Assembly (NCBI GenBank): GCA_037447605.1
Contig: CM074806.1
Span: 392,626-425,125, forward strand
From: Zygnema circumcarinatum
Taxonomy: Eukaryota > Streptophyta > Zygnematophyceae > Zygnematales > Zygnemataceae
Direction: 5' to 3'
Length of the DNA stretch: 32,500 nt
Shown here: positions 1 to 15,108 of the stretch, one piece after another
Layout: each line of letters starts with the position of its first letter
Numbering within the stretch: position 1 is the stretch's first letter
Made by a program: the position numbers and the translations under genes
Notes under the pieces: generated by a model
Databases searched by the model: none
Told to the model about the DNA's origin: nothing
Seen by the model: only the letters and a program-made list of their open reading frames with translations

Positions 1-2833
<2,833 letters not shown>

Positions 2834-2839
2834 GTTGCG

Positions 2840-2844
<5 letters not shown>

Positions 2845-2892
<48 letters not shown>
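2845..2892. repeat. (GA)n microsatellite in KBL 5' UTR region
   Basis: About 48 bp of pure GA repeat (TC on the coding strand), beginning 12 bp upstream of the KBL start codon. It is therefore probably in the 5' untranslated leader or core promoter. CT-rich leaders of this type are common in plant genes. Confidence 0.9.
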
Positions 2893-2894
<2 letters not shown>

Positions 2895-3417
2895 GAGCGA
2901 GAGACGAGGGAGAGAAGGGAGAGGGAGAGGGCCTGGAGGTTGAGGAGACGCAATGCCCTGTCCCTCGTGGCATGCCACGTGGCAGACGTTGCTGTCGCCG
3001 TGGCATCCACCCTCGTTCCCCTCGGCGACATTTTTTCTGCCCGCCTGTTTCCATTTCTGCCCGTTTTTCCACGTGAAGATTGCGGCAGGTATGTTTCTAT
3101 TTCGTCGATTGGTTCGATGCCCCTTACACGTGTGAGGGGCAGAGGTTAGTCAGCAGGAACGTTTTCCTGCCCGAACACAGATCATGTACGGTCATCCTGT
3201 AGAGCCACGTGGACCAATCACAATTACCACATAGACAACGGCCGGACCGTTGACCGGTGACCGTACAGCAGCGGCCGGCGACGGCCGGCGGCGTCGGAGT
3301 ACGGAACAGGCAAGTCCTGTCGGCGCGATGGGGCATGAAAACATGCGAACACGCGCTAGTGCTGTTGTTGGTGGACCGCTCGTGCTCTCGTGTGGCTATG
3401 ATGGTGTGCAACATTAT

Positions 3418-3472
3418 GATGGGCATGGGCATGGGCATGGGCGTGGGCATGGGCATGGGCATGGGCATGGCA
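3418..3472. repeat. (GGGCAT)n hexamer minisatellite
   Basis: About nine tandem GGGCAT units, one of them GGGCGT, in the intergenic region. Because the unit is six bases it gives open frames on both strands (Met-Gly or His-Ala dipeptides) that have no coding support. Confidence 0.9.
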
Positions 3473-4136
3473 AAAGTTGGGTTGAACCCATGGACCATGT
3501 TGTCCTTGGAAGAATGCAGAACATCTCCCCATGACATCACTCCCACAGCCATCAGACTCTGCCCTGCGCTCCAACCTCCCTAACAGGTCTCAGCCAAAAA
3601 ACCGAAGCATTCTCCTCTTGAAACTCAATCTGTCAGGCGTCTCAAACAGCACGCACAGCACAAACTGCACCACATAGAAACCCAGAAAGGACCCCTCCGT
3701 TGCTTTTATGTACCATCATACAATGACACGTGTCCCCCTCCCTAGCCTGTACATGTCTGGCGTGAGGCAACCATGAAGCCTCACGCGCTCTCCCCTTCAC
3801 CGCAGATTCCAAAGTCTGCTAATTACCATTGTCATTTATACCACATGCCATGGGCGGAAAGGCCCTAAAAACTACAATTCTCCATCTGCTTTCATACTGA
3901 CTGCGAATAAGCACACCTCTGAGGACTTCACATCCTCTCTCTCTCGCTCTCCACCTCTCTCTCTCTCTCTCTCTCTCAAACTCCTTACAGCCCAAGATTC
4001 CCACACCGTAATAGCTCCTCGTTTTATGGTGTGCCGTCAACCACCATCCTGTCAAGTCCACATTATTTGACGACATCTTCACAGATCGCTTCCTGTCGAG
4101 TCACTTCACATCGTCTTCAGTGACGTGACATCACAT

Positions 4137-4194
4137 GCTGTCACTGTCACATCACTGTCACTGTCACATCACTGTCACGTCATGTCACGTCACA

Positions 4195-4196
<2 letters not shown>
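4137..4196. repeat. TCACTG/TCACAT repeat at the ISU stop codon
   Basis: Imperfect six-base units (TCACTG, TCACAT, TCACGT) run up to and include the stop of the ISU gene at 4195-4197, so they form the start of its 3' untranslated region. No function can be assigned. Confidence 0.75.
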
Positions 4197-6177
<1,981 letters not shown>

Positions 6178-7050
6178 GGTGGCAGGAGGGTGGGGTTCAG
6201 GGAGGGTGGGAGAGGGGGATGAGAGTTAGGATCAGGGTTTTGGAGAAAGCGTCGGGGAAGCTAAAGGAAAAGAAGGAGAGGGACCTCAGATTCAACGAAC
6301 GGAGACGGAGTTTTATACTGGTAGGCTGGGGACCTACCGTACTCCGCTGTGTAACTATCCGAACAGGGATCGAATGGGAACTTGAAACGTGGAAAAATGG
6401 ACACGTGGCGAGTCGTGAATGGAGGGTAGGTGCCCGTAGGGAGGGGAGTGGGCGTGTGGCACGAGCTTCTAGAAACTTCGGCTTGGCAGATTTTCGGTTT
6501 GCTCGGACACATGGAAAGGGAGGGCTAGTTGAACAGGGAACGGGGAAGCGGGACCGAGCTTAGTTTAGTTACAGTGATACTGGAGTGTTTCATAGAGTCA
6601 GTATCCACGTGGTCAAATCGATACCGTTCAATGTTGTATGTATCCCACGTGACAATATCTGAACAGTTCAATCTGACACGTCAACGAGGAAAATGGCCAG
6701 TTCCATTTGGACTGCTGTTCTGTAAAGTCATAAATCTGTTTAACTTCAAGCATGTGACGCTGTGCTTCCCGAGCAGGCATGCAAGTCTGCGGAACGTTCC
6801 AGGCAGCTTCGCGAAAGAAACCAAACAAAGTCGCCTACAATCACATGGGCCACTTTTTAGGGTTCGGGAAATTATTGAGGGTTCTGGATTACTGTTCAGG
6901 GTTTTATAGTTTTTTTTTGTTTTTTTAAGAAGGGTAAAAATTCAAAAATAAAGCCGGGCCTTTATCACTGAATCATATAATTTTCGTTTTTTTTTTTTTT
7001 TTAGGTTTAAATCCTAGACCTTGAAGCCTCCTAGCCCTGACAGCCACTCC
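6178..7050. promoter_or_regulatory. Divergent promoter region between ISU and the NYN nuclease gene
   Basis: The two start codons face away from each other across 873 bp. CACGTG-type G-boxes occur near 6403, 6605-6612 (CCACGTGG) and 6647. A run of T ending in AG at about 6985-7004 resembles a 3' splice site and may belong to an intron in the 5' untranslated region of the NYN gene. TATA boxes are not clear. Confidence 0.5.
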
Positions 7051-10000
7051 ATGGGGGGCCCAGTCTCTCCGTTTCCGTTGTCTACAACGGACAGTTCCGA
7101 GGAGGAGTCTTGCATGGAGCTCGGCGAGGCGGCCTGGGAGACCTGCCACGTCAGCAACTACGGCTTCCCTTGCTGCTGTCCACGTGGCAGCACCTACATC
7201 CGCCACGTCAGCTGCAGCCAGGCCTGCGCGCTCGCCAACGTGCCAGCTGGCAGAAGGAGAAGCTGGCCACGTGCCAAGGGGAGAGAGGAGGGTTTTAGTG
7301 ATTTTCAAGGGGGAGGAGGCGGAGGGGGAGGGGGAGGGTTCAGGATTGTAGAAGGACGAGGGTTTAGGGTTTTAGAGGGGGGAGGAGGAGGGGGAGGAGG
7401 AGGAGGCATGGAGGTTGACGGGGATGGACGGGGATGGAGAGGAGATTTTAGGGTTTTGAAAGGGGGGAGAGGAGAGAGTGGGAGTGGAGAGAGTGGGATA
7501 GGAGAGAATGGGAGAAGAGAGAGAGGAAAAGGAGAGAGTGGGAGACGAGAGAGTGGGAGAGGAGAGAGAGGGAGAGGAGAGAGCGAGGGCTCTCTGGGGA
7601 TCTTCTGGGACATCGAGAATTGTGGGGTTCCTGTTGACGTGTCAGCGGATGATTTGGCGGAAAATGTGAGAACGGCGCTGCGTTCGCACGTGGCGACGAG
7701 CGGGTCTGCAGTGACAGGTGGGGTCAGCACGGGAGCTTAAAAACTAAAACTCTGAAACCCTGAGAATTTTTAGGGTTGATACCTTTTGAATCTCTTTGAT
7801 TCTCTCTCGCTCTTACCCCCGTCCCTCTCTCCAGTATACCTCTCTCACTTCTATCTCCCTCCCCCTGCTCCACTCTCCCTCCTGTGTCTCTCACTGCCTC
7901 CCTCACTCTCCCTCCTCTCTCTCCCTCTCTCAACCTCGCCCCCTTCCCCCTTCTCTCTCTCCTCTCTCTCAACCTCGCCCCCTCCCCTCTCTCTCTCTCC
8001 CCTCCCTCTCCCCCTCCCCCGCTTTCTCCCCTCTTTCTCCCTCCCCCTCTCCCTTCCTCCTCTCTCTCTCCCCCCACACTCTCCCTTCCCTGTGTCTCTC
8101 TCCCCCGTCCCTCTCCGCCCCTCGTTCTTATAACTCCCCCTCTTCCTTCCCTCTCTCTCTCCCTTCCCCTCTCTTTCCTCCCTCTCTCTCGCCTCCTCCC
8201 TTTTCAACCTCAATGTTTTCAACTATACAAGATGCTCAGTGCTGCATGGGCCCCTGTGTCTCTCCCTTCTCTTCTCCCTCTCCCTCTCCCTCTCCCTCTT
8301 TCCTCTTCCCCCTCCCCCCCTCCTTTCCCCCGTCAATTCTCTAAAACTTCTCCTCCCTTTCTCTCCCCCTCCCTCAGTATTTTCTGCATATGGCGATTTC
8401 CACCAATTTCCGCGTAAGCTAAGGGAGGGATTTCAGCGTACGGGCATCTCCCTATTGGATGTTCCGGGGGGAAGAAAAGATGCAGCCGACAAAGCAATTC
8501 TCTCCGACCTATTTCTTTTTGCCATAGATAACCCTCCTCCCGTCTCTATTCTTCTAATTTCGGGAGATGTCGATTTTTCAAATTCCCTCCACAAATTAAG
8601 TCAAAGGGGCTTTCGTATTTTTCTTGCCGTCCCGTCACATGGGGTCAGTTCCGCTCTCCGTAGCGTGGGACGGTTTGTATGGGACTGGCCGACTCTCGCT
8701 CGGGGGGCCCTTGTTCCGTCAAAGACTACGGAAAAACTGAAAGCAGCGGAGAGATTTTCAGCAACTGGGTCTTTTCCGGGATGTGAAATTTTAGATAGTT
8801 TGTCGGAAATTAGGGTTTCAGAAGCTTCTTCGGTGCTGAATCGCAGTACGGAAAAGAACGAATTCGATGGGTGGGTGAGTCCGGGGGATTTGAGAGGCTT
8901 AAAGGTACAACTGGTTAGGATGGTTTCGTCTTTCGGAGGTTCAATGGATCTGGTCCGAGTTTCGTCTGAATATCAGAAGATTTTCGGGAGATCTCTTTTA
9001 TTGGCGGATTATGGGGTGTCAAAAATGTGTAGTTTGGTGGATAAGATGCAGGATGTTGTTTTTATTAGTGGCAAGGGAGTTGAGAAGAAGCTCTGCTTGA
9101 GAGAGGGAGTGGGAGGAGAGGAGGGAGTGGGAGAGGGGGGAGAGTGTTCGAACGAAAAGGGCAAAAAAAAGTACAAAAAATGCGTTAGCACTGAAGGTGG
9201 AGGAGCGGGAGAGGGAGAGGCAGAACTTGCTGAAGGGAGAGAAAGGGAGGGACAGGGGGAGGTGGCAGGGAGGGAGAGGGAGAGGGCGAGGGAGAGGGAG
9301 AGGGAGAGGGAGAGGGAGAGGGAGGGGGAAGGGGAGCAGGAGATGGAGATGGAGAAGGAGAGGGAGAGGCAAGGCGCAGGGGATGGGGCGCGAGAGAGGC
9401 AAGAAGGAGGGAGGAATGGAGAGAGGGAGAGGGAGGACGAGAGGGAGGAGTTCAAGAGAGAAGGCGTAGGTGACTTGGAAGAAGAAGAAGAAGAAATTTT
9501 TTTGCTAAGTGCTGACAGTGAAAGGTGGCGTTCTTGTGTGGAGGACGAGGAAGAGAAGGGAGGAGAAGGGAGGAGAGGGGAGAGGGAGGGAGAGAGGAAG
9601 GGAGTGGAAGATATTCGTGCGAGTGAAGGAAACTCGGAGATAGGTTTAGGGTTTGAAGGTGGAGGATCCTCGGGAAGAGAGAGAGAGGAGGGAGTGGGAG
9701 AGAGAGAAGAGGAGGAAGGAGAAGAAGAAGAAGAAGAAGTGGTAGTGTTGTGGGGTCGCCAAGGAGTGGAGAGGAGAAGGTTGGACTATGATGTGGTGGA
9801 GAAGGAAGGTGGGAGAGGAGAGAGAGAGGAGGAAGATCTATGTGGGGAGGTTAGGGTTAAGTGCCTGATTGCTACGGAGAGAGATAGGGGTGGGAGTAGT
9901 GAGGAGGTAGTGGGAGAGGAGACGGGTGAGAGTAGTGCGAGAGAGGGAGAGTCCGTGCTCCTATTGAGTGACGTGACGAATTCGAGTCAAGTATTGGAGG

Positions 10001-10581
10001 GGAGAGGCCACGACTCACGTGTTGGGAGTAACGGATTCACAGAAGTTTGCCACATGGAACCAGGTATGCAGCCAATGGCGTTCTGCCAGGTGGCAGCGAC
10101 ATCAAGTGACTGCCACCTGGCAGAGCGAGCCAATGAGGAAGTGCCACGTGCGATTTCAAACAGTCAAACGGCCCAGGAGTCAACGCAGGCCATTCTGAAT
10201 AGTGTGAATAGGAGCGCGATTGAGGCGCAAAAAGAAATAATGGAGACTTCTACCCCATTTGTACCCCTTCTGGAGGGCGATTACTCCCTTTTTTTAAACC
10301 CCCTATTGGAAGCTTTTTCTCCGGAAACTGAAGAAAATGTGCTCTTGAATGGGGGGCGTAGTCGTGACAACGCTCAACGGAGCAGGGAATTGGAAGAACT
10401 GCTGGTCAGTCATGGGGGACGGATTCCGTTGACGGACCTGTTCCATGCTTACAGGCAACGATACGGCCGTTCCCTGTTACTGGTTACGGATCGCAGTCAA
10501 GAGGAGCTTGTAGCCGTAGGCAGAACTGTGTGGGCACATGGAACAGGAGGGCACATGGAGCTGCATCTGCAACTGAAATAG
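7051..10581 (+). CDS. NYN-domain ribonuclease with two LOTUS/OST-HTH domains (MARF1/MNU-like)
   Basis: Exons 7051-7717 and 8378-10581 join in phase (GTGACAG / TATTTTC) to give about 956 residues. The NYN (PIN-like) nuclease fold starts near residue 182 with LGIFWDIENCGVP and continues after the splice with VFSAYGDF, LLDVPGGRKDAADKAIL and ILLISGDVDFSN; the Asp residues of WDIEN and SGDVDF are the expected metal ligands. A first LOTUS/OST-HTH RNA-binding domain is at about 385-455 (LRGLKVQLVRMVSSFGG ... GRSLLLADYG). A second is at about 890-956 (ELEELLVSHGGRIPLTDLF ... GRSLLLVTD). The ~430 residues between are Glu/Gly/Arg-rich, encoded by GA-rich near-repetitive DNA. Residues ~85-180 are Gly- then Arg/Glu-rich. 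Arabidopsis proteins of this architecture include the mitochondrial nucleases MNU1/MNU2; the N terminus here is not a clear presequence. The start is the first ATG after an in-frame TAG at 7015. Confidence 0.88.
7310..7590. repeat. GGA/GAGAGT-rich repeat inside NYN exon 1
   Basis: (GGAGGGGG)n and then GGAGAGAGTGG-type units, in frame in exon 1, encoding a poly-Gly stretch followed by Gly-Glu-Ser-Gly/Arg repeats between the Cys-rich N terminus and the NYN fold. Confidence 0.8.
7795..8375. repeat. Pyrimidine-rich intron of the NYN gene
   Basis: Nearly the whole 660-bp intron (7718-8377) is TC/CCCTC-rich on the plus strand, ending in a CCCTCAG acceptor. Ser/Pro/Leu frames across it are artefacts. 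No other feature is seen. Confidence 0.85.
9085..9850. repeat. GAGAGG/GAA-rich low-complexity coding segment
   Basis: Purine-rich degenerate repeat in exon 2 of the NYN gene, with a purer GAGAGG block at about 9265-9330 and GAA runs near 9480 and 9720. The plus frame stays open throughout and encodes Glu/Arg/Gly-rich sequence, so it is part of the protein. Confidence 0.8.
10083..10123 (+). other. Perfect 14-bp inverted repeat (hairpin) in NYN exon 2
   Basis: CTGCCAGGTGGCAG at 10083-10096 and its exact reverse complement CTGCCACCTGGCAG at 10110-10123 enclose a 13-base loop. Each arm is itself nearly palindromic. The structure lies inside the coding sequence, between the Glu-rich linker and the second LOTUS domain. 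Confidence 0.85.
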
Positions 10582-12011
10582 TTTAACTGGAGCTACATGT
10601 GAAGGGTAGACTTTCAGAAGGTTGCTCTCTTACCTTGTACAGTTGTTGGTTGTTGCTGTTGCTTTAAGATCTTAATTTTTGGAAAATTTGCTATCTCTAA
10701 GGGTTAGAATTTTCGCCAGTTTGCCGTTGCCGTTTCCATGTGCAAAGAGGCGATTTTCAAACTGTTTCCCCATAGAACACCCTACCGTACACTCAACGAA
10801 AATCCAAAAATCACTAAAGACAAATTTCTGCTAAAAAAAGTGAAAGGAAACCGAAAGCACGCAAAAGTGACTGAACAGGTTTTTATCATTGAGGAATTGC
10901 TCACGTGCCACGTGGCAGCTTCTGACGCCGCGAGGATCTGCAAGCATTGACCGCTGACTCGTTGACCCCCAGTTAGTACACTTGGCACTCTATACAGACG
11001 CCACGTGGGAATCCCTTAATACCACAAAATCAAAGTCGGTTTGGTCGTTGATCGTTTGTCGTTTTTTGAACCATAAACGAAAATTTGGGGCAGGAAAACT
11101 ATATTTGAATCAGTTAAAAGTTTTTAGGGAATATATAAAAAAAATACGCTTAACAAATATCAAATCGGTGGCCGACACGTGGACGAAAGCTTGCAAAATT
11201 TGTGCACATTTTTGCTTTCTGAAATTCCCCTGACCGAAGTTTGACGTGGAGGAAATAATACAATGTCGCTAGACGACAAAATTAGCTCACCAAAAGGTAC
11301 CTTTGTCAAACCAAAAACTTTTAGCTGTCACTTCGTCGTTTTCTGCAGGCCCGAATCCCCTTCACGAGAAATATACCAATGAGGGACTGCCACGTGTTCA
11401 TCAATGATTGGTAGTTCGGATCTACCCCGCATGCACCGACATTTTGTGTCGGTACGACCGACATTTCCCGTCCCGCCCAAACGCCCAAAACGGCAAACCG
11501 TCACTAGAAGACAAACCCTACGCTCTGCGCGGGTCATCTGGACTGTGGCCAAATCATTTAAACTAGTCTTTTGCAACACGGAGCGGGCTCTCACATGCAG
11601 CAGTTTTGTCAAAAACGACGGAAGGGATTCACTACAACGGAACGCTCTATGGCGTTCCATGCTCGTTGTTTCCGTTTCTCGCACGTGCGAGATCCAAGCT
11701 TAAGAACGGCGCGCCATCCCACAGCTTTCAACACTTGCGAGAGCGCAGAGAAGCGGGAGGGGAAAGGGAGGGAGGAGGGAGGAGTGAGGGGAAAGGGAGA
11801 GGGAGAGAGGGAGGGAGGGAGAGAGGGAGAGAGGGAGAGGGGGAGAGAGGGAGGGAGGGAGAGAGAGTGGGAGACGGAGATATTGAGAGAGGGAAGGAGA
11901 AATAGCAAGTGAGGGAGGGAGAGGGAGAGGGAGAGACGGCGACAAGGCGGGAGGGTGAGAGAGCGAGGGGGGTGAGGGAGTGGGGGAGGGGGAGAAGAGA
12001 ATTGTCGAAGT
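10582..12011. promoter_or_regulatory. Intergenic: NYN 3' flank and receptor-kinase upstream region
   Basis: No gene is supported. The sequence is AT-rich to about 11300. A perfect palindrome TGCCACGTGGCA lies at 10906-10917, CCACGTGG at 11001-11008, and CACGTG cores near 11174, 11390 and 11680. A GA-rich block at 11757-11990 lies immediately upstream of the kinase start codon and is probably in its leader or core promoter. Confidence 0.4.
11757..11993. repeat. GAGGGA-rich tract upstream of the receptor kinase
   Basis: About 235 bp of degenerate GAGGGA/GAGAGA units ending some 20 bp before the start codon at 12012. Purine-rich on the coding strand. Confidence 0.85.
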
Positions 12012-15000
12012 ATGAATTCCCATTTATCTTTACAAAGGAGAGGGCCTCCTTTCCTCCTTCTGCTCCTCTCCCTCTTGCTCCGGCAGGCGGCGGCCCGGGT
12101 CCTTCAAGAAGCTTCCGTGTCAGCTGTCAATCAGACGGGTAGTCCGCCAATTTCTAGTGATGGAGGTCAGTTTCCTTCTCTCTCTATCTCTCCCTCTCTC
12201 TCTCTCTGTCTCCTTCTCTCTCCCTTTCGCTCTCGCTTTCACTCTTTCGCAGAAACGCACATAATCTCACCTTCCCTCTGTCGCCGAGTGTGCTGTATAC
12301 GAGGCCCCACTATGTGACGGAGATTTGGATGAAAGAAGCGTCTATATTCTCCGTTTAACGAATCACTGAACTGCGTTGCGTTCTGTGCAGGCTCCTCCTC
12401 CTCCGCGGGGCTGCCGTGGTACGTCATCTTCATCATCGTCTTCGTCATCGCGCACCTCGTCTTCTGCCCGCCGGTGATGTACTTCGCGTGGCGCTTCTAC
12501 CGCAGGCACCACAGCGCCAGGCCCGGTGAGCGAGAGAGAGAGAGTAGGGAGAGCGAGAGAGAGAGGGAAGGGGAGTTGGGGAGGTGGAGAAAGGGAGGGG
12601 GAAAGCGGGAGGAAGAGAGGGGGGAGAGAGAGCGGGGAGGGTAAAGGGGGGCAGGGAGAGGGAGAGACAGAGGGGGGGAAAGAGAGGGGGAAGGAAAATG
12701 GGGAGGGAGGACGGGAAACTGGGGGAGAGGGGAATTTCGACATTGAGGACTCCGCATTGGCTAAATCTCTGTTCCACTTCCTCTCTTCCCCCTTTTGGCC
12801 TCCCTCCCTCTTCGTCTCTCGCACTCTTTCCCTCTCTCTTCCCTCCCCTCTTCTCCCCTGGTTTTCAGCCCCTGTCCCACTCCTGTCACCTTTTTTCCAA
12901 CCCCCCAACCCCTCCCTCCCCTTCATCTCCGTCCTCTTCCTCACCCTCTCTCACAAGTCCTTGAAGGATTTTCCAAACTCCTAAGTTCAGTCACACTGTT
13001 ACCCAACAAATCCCGAACCTCATTTGTACCCCTTCAATGTTCTTCCCTCCTCCTTCATTGACTTTTAATCATTACCCGTTGCCAGGTGGCGCGCTTCAAA
13101 TGAAAGTGGAGTCACATTTCGTCAAATTCGTACCCCTCAAGGAAATTGTCCTCGCCACCGACAACTTTAATAAGTCAAATAAACTTGGGTCGGGCGGGTA
13201 CGGCACCGTCTATAAGGGCGTCTCGGGGGACAAGCAGTGGGCGGTTAAGCGCGCGCACTTAACCTCAGACGAGATGCTCATCGCCTTTCAGAACGAGGTT
13301 AGCAACTCCGTGTTGAACAACAAAACTGAAACTGTTCATGTGGTGCAGTTCATGTGCTAATGTTGGGTTTTGTGGTTGTTAGTGCTTTGGGTATGTTCGG
13401 GGTTTTGGGTAACATGGGTTGTGGACGTAATGTGCTGAATTTTGGCATGGTGTGGCAGGTGAGCCTGTTGTCGACGATGAGTCACGTGAACGTGGTGCGG
13501 CTACTCGGCTATTGCAACGAGGGGGGCCAGCTCATCCTCGTGTACGAGTTCGTCTCTAATGGCAACTTGATGGACCATCTCCAAATGAAATCTGGTGAGT
13601 GCACTTGTTGCTTCACTCTGTATGCTTAAAAAAAACGTCATTTTTCTATGATTGTGAGTAACCGTTCCGTGCTTCAATCCTAAGAGTCGTCGTTTCCGCA
13701 CAGAATTCGGGGGCGAGCCACTCTCCTTCAAGCAGAGGCTCGACATTGCCATTGGCGCCGCCCATGGCCTGCTTTACCTCCACAGCTTCGCGAAGGAGCC
13801 CATCATTCACCGCGATGTGAAGTCGGAGAACATCCTTCTTGACGAGCACCTCAATGTACGGACTGAAATAAAAAATGAAAAAAAAAAAAAAATGGAATGT
13901 GTGGACGCACTTCCTTCCTGTTCAGCTCGAGCCTCTGCGCGATCTTCCAGTCTATTATTACCAATTATTTAAACCAATAAAATTCCCCAATTGAAATGTC
14001 TCGACTCTCTCTCCGTATTGTACTGTTGGTGTTGCAGCCAAAGGTTGCGGATTTTGGCCTCCTGAAGCTCCTCCCGGCGGGCCCTAACGCAGCGCCACAT
14101 GTCACCACGCGAGTGGCTGGAACCTTCGGTTACATGGACCCCGAGTACCAAGAGGTTATGCGCACCACCGCAAAGAGTGACGTGTACAGGTAAGGCCGTC
14201 TGCCTGCCACCGTCAATAGGTTGTTATGTTGCAATGAAGCCCAACCATTTTATATTTGAAAGCGTGTTTCTACGTATCTGAATTAGGTTTGGCGGTAAAC
14301 CTGCTCAAGTGGCCCATCCATCCAAACGTAGAAAATAGGGCCGCTAACATTTCTCGACCCCTCATATGTCCCTCGTTTCTGTTACGGAAAGAGAACGTTT
14401 TGAGGTTTTTTTTTTCACATGTGCTGTTGCAGTTTCGGAGTGGTCCTTCTCGAGCTCCTCACAGGTCGGCCTCCAATTGAGAATGATGAGGGGAACGGCC
14501 GACGGATCCCTTTAACTCGATGGGTAAATTTTGGCCCCTTCCGTACAGTCCTCTTCTCTGAATCAATGAGCACTAAATGACATACCCAAATGACATATTC
14601 AGGCGACCCTTGCATGACCTGCCGCCCATTCAAAGCATCCCCTCATAGCCCTCAGCCTCTCCTTCCCTTTGCGTTGCAGGTCGCCCCATACATTGCAGAC
14701 GGAAACGCTGACGCCATGGCGGACCCGGCCCTTGTGAGCAATTTTCCATACCAAAGTTTCATAGACGTTGCATTGGTTGCTCAACAATGTGTGCGGCCGT
14801 ACGGAGATGAGAGACCCTCCATGGAGGAGGTGACTCGAATGCTCCAATCGGTCAGAAATGGCAGCCCGGAGCTGAGGCCCCCTCTGGGAGGAGGAGAGGC
14901 GGGAGAGGGAGAGGGAGAGGGAGAGGGAGAGGGAGAGGGAGGAGGAGGAGGAGACATTTGGGCCCTCGCGAGGGAGACTTCGGACCATGAGAGCCCCGAC

Positions 15001-15108
15001 GAAATGTTGACGCTTTCATCGCATGAAGACGAGAGTTTGAGCTTTGAGAGGGGCCACTCAGAACTGTCAGATCAGCACTCGAGGTTGAGCAGCGTTGCAG
15101 GAAGATAA
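12012..15108 (+). CDS. Receptor-like Ser/Thr protein kinase with a very short ectodomain
   Basis: Exons 12012-12165, 12391-12525, 13086-13297, 13459-13594, 13704-13855, 14038-14189, 14433-14523 and 14680-15108 join in phase to give 486 residues. Residues 1-29 are a signal peptide (basic, then poly-Leu). The ectodomain is only about 30 residues, with one N-glycosylation site (NQT, 40-42) and a Ser run. The membrane helix is about 59-84, followed by basic residues. The kinase domain is complete by eye: glycine loop GSGGYG (about 131), Lys of WAVK (151), Glu of FQNE (167), HRDVKSEN (248), DFG (268), and the activation/P+1 region [12 protein letters not shown]. It is an RD kinase and should be active. 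The class (CrRLK1L-, PERK- or WAK-like kinase) cannot be settled by eye. The tail contains a Gly-Glu repeat and an acidic Ser-rich end. The ligand is unknown; the tiny ectodomain suggests a co-receptor or signalling partner. Confidence 0.92.
12173..12236. repeat. (TC)n tract in receptor-kinase intron 1
   Basis: TC-rich block starting within about ten bases of the GT donor at 12166. Confidence 0.8.
12530..12960. repeat. GA-rich then TC-rich block in receptor-kinase intron 2
   Basis: GAGAGA/GAGGGG sequence starts directly after the GT donor at 12526 and runs to about 12730; a pyrimidine-rich segment follows to about 12960. The two halves are roughly complementary in composition and could pair in the transcript. 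Confidence 0.8.
14895..14952. repeat. (GGGAGA)n in the last receptor-kinase exon
   Basis: In-frame hexamer repeat encoding alternating Gly-Glu, followed by a run of Gly, just after the kinase domain. Confidence 0.9.

Larger units (their letters stand above)
2834..4194. promoter_or_regulatory. Intergenic: KBL upstream region and ISU 3' flank
   Basis: No gene recognised. The part next to KBL carries a perfect 12-bp palindrome TGCCACGTGGCA at 2973-2984 and further CACGTG cores near 3069, 3125 and 3205-3212, which are candidate bZIP/bHLH G-box sites. A GGGCAT hexamer array lies at 3418-3472 and a short TC tract at 3935-3980. The core promoter cannot be placed exactly. Confidence 0.4.

Noticed and set aside
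11404-11703. Possible ~100-codon genes on either strand upstream of the receptor kinase
   Set aside because: Short, no family resemblance and overlapping on both strands; more likely promoter sequence.
13298-13629. In-frame reading from receptor-kinase exon 3 into intron 3 ending soon after (a truncated kinase)
   Set aside because: A GTTAGC donor at 13298 and acceptor at 13457-13458 restore the kinase sequence NE-VSLLS exactly in phase; the read-through adds non-conserved residues and a stop.
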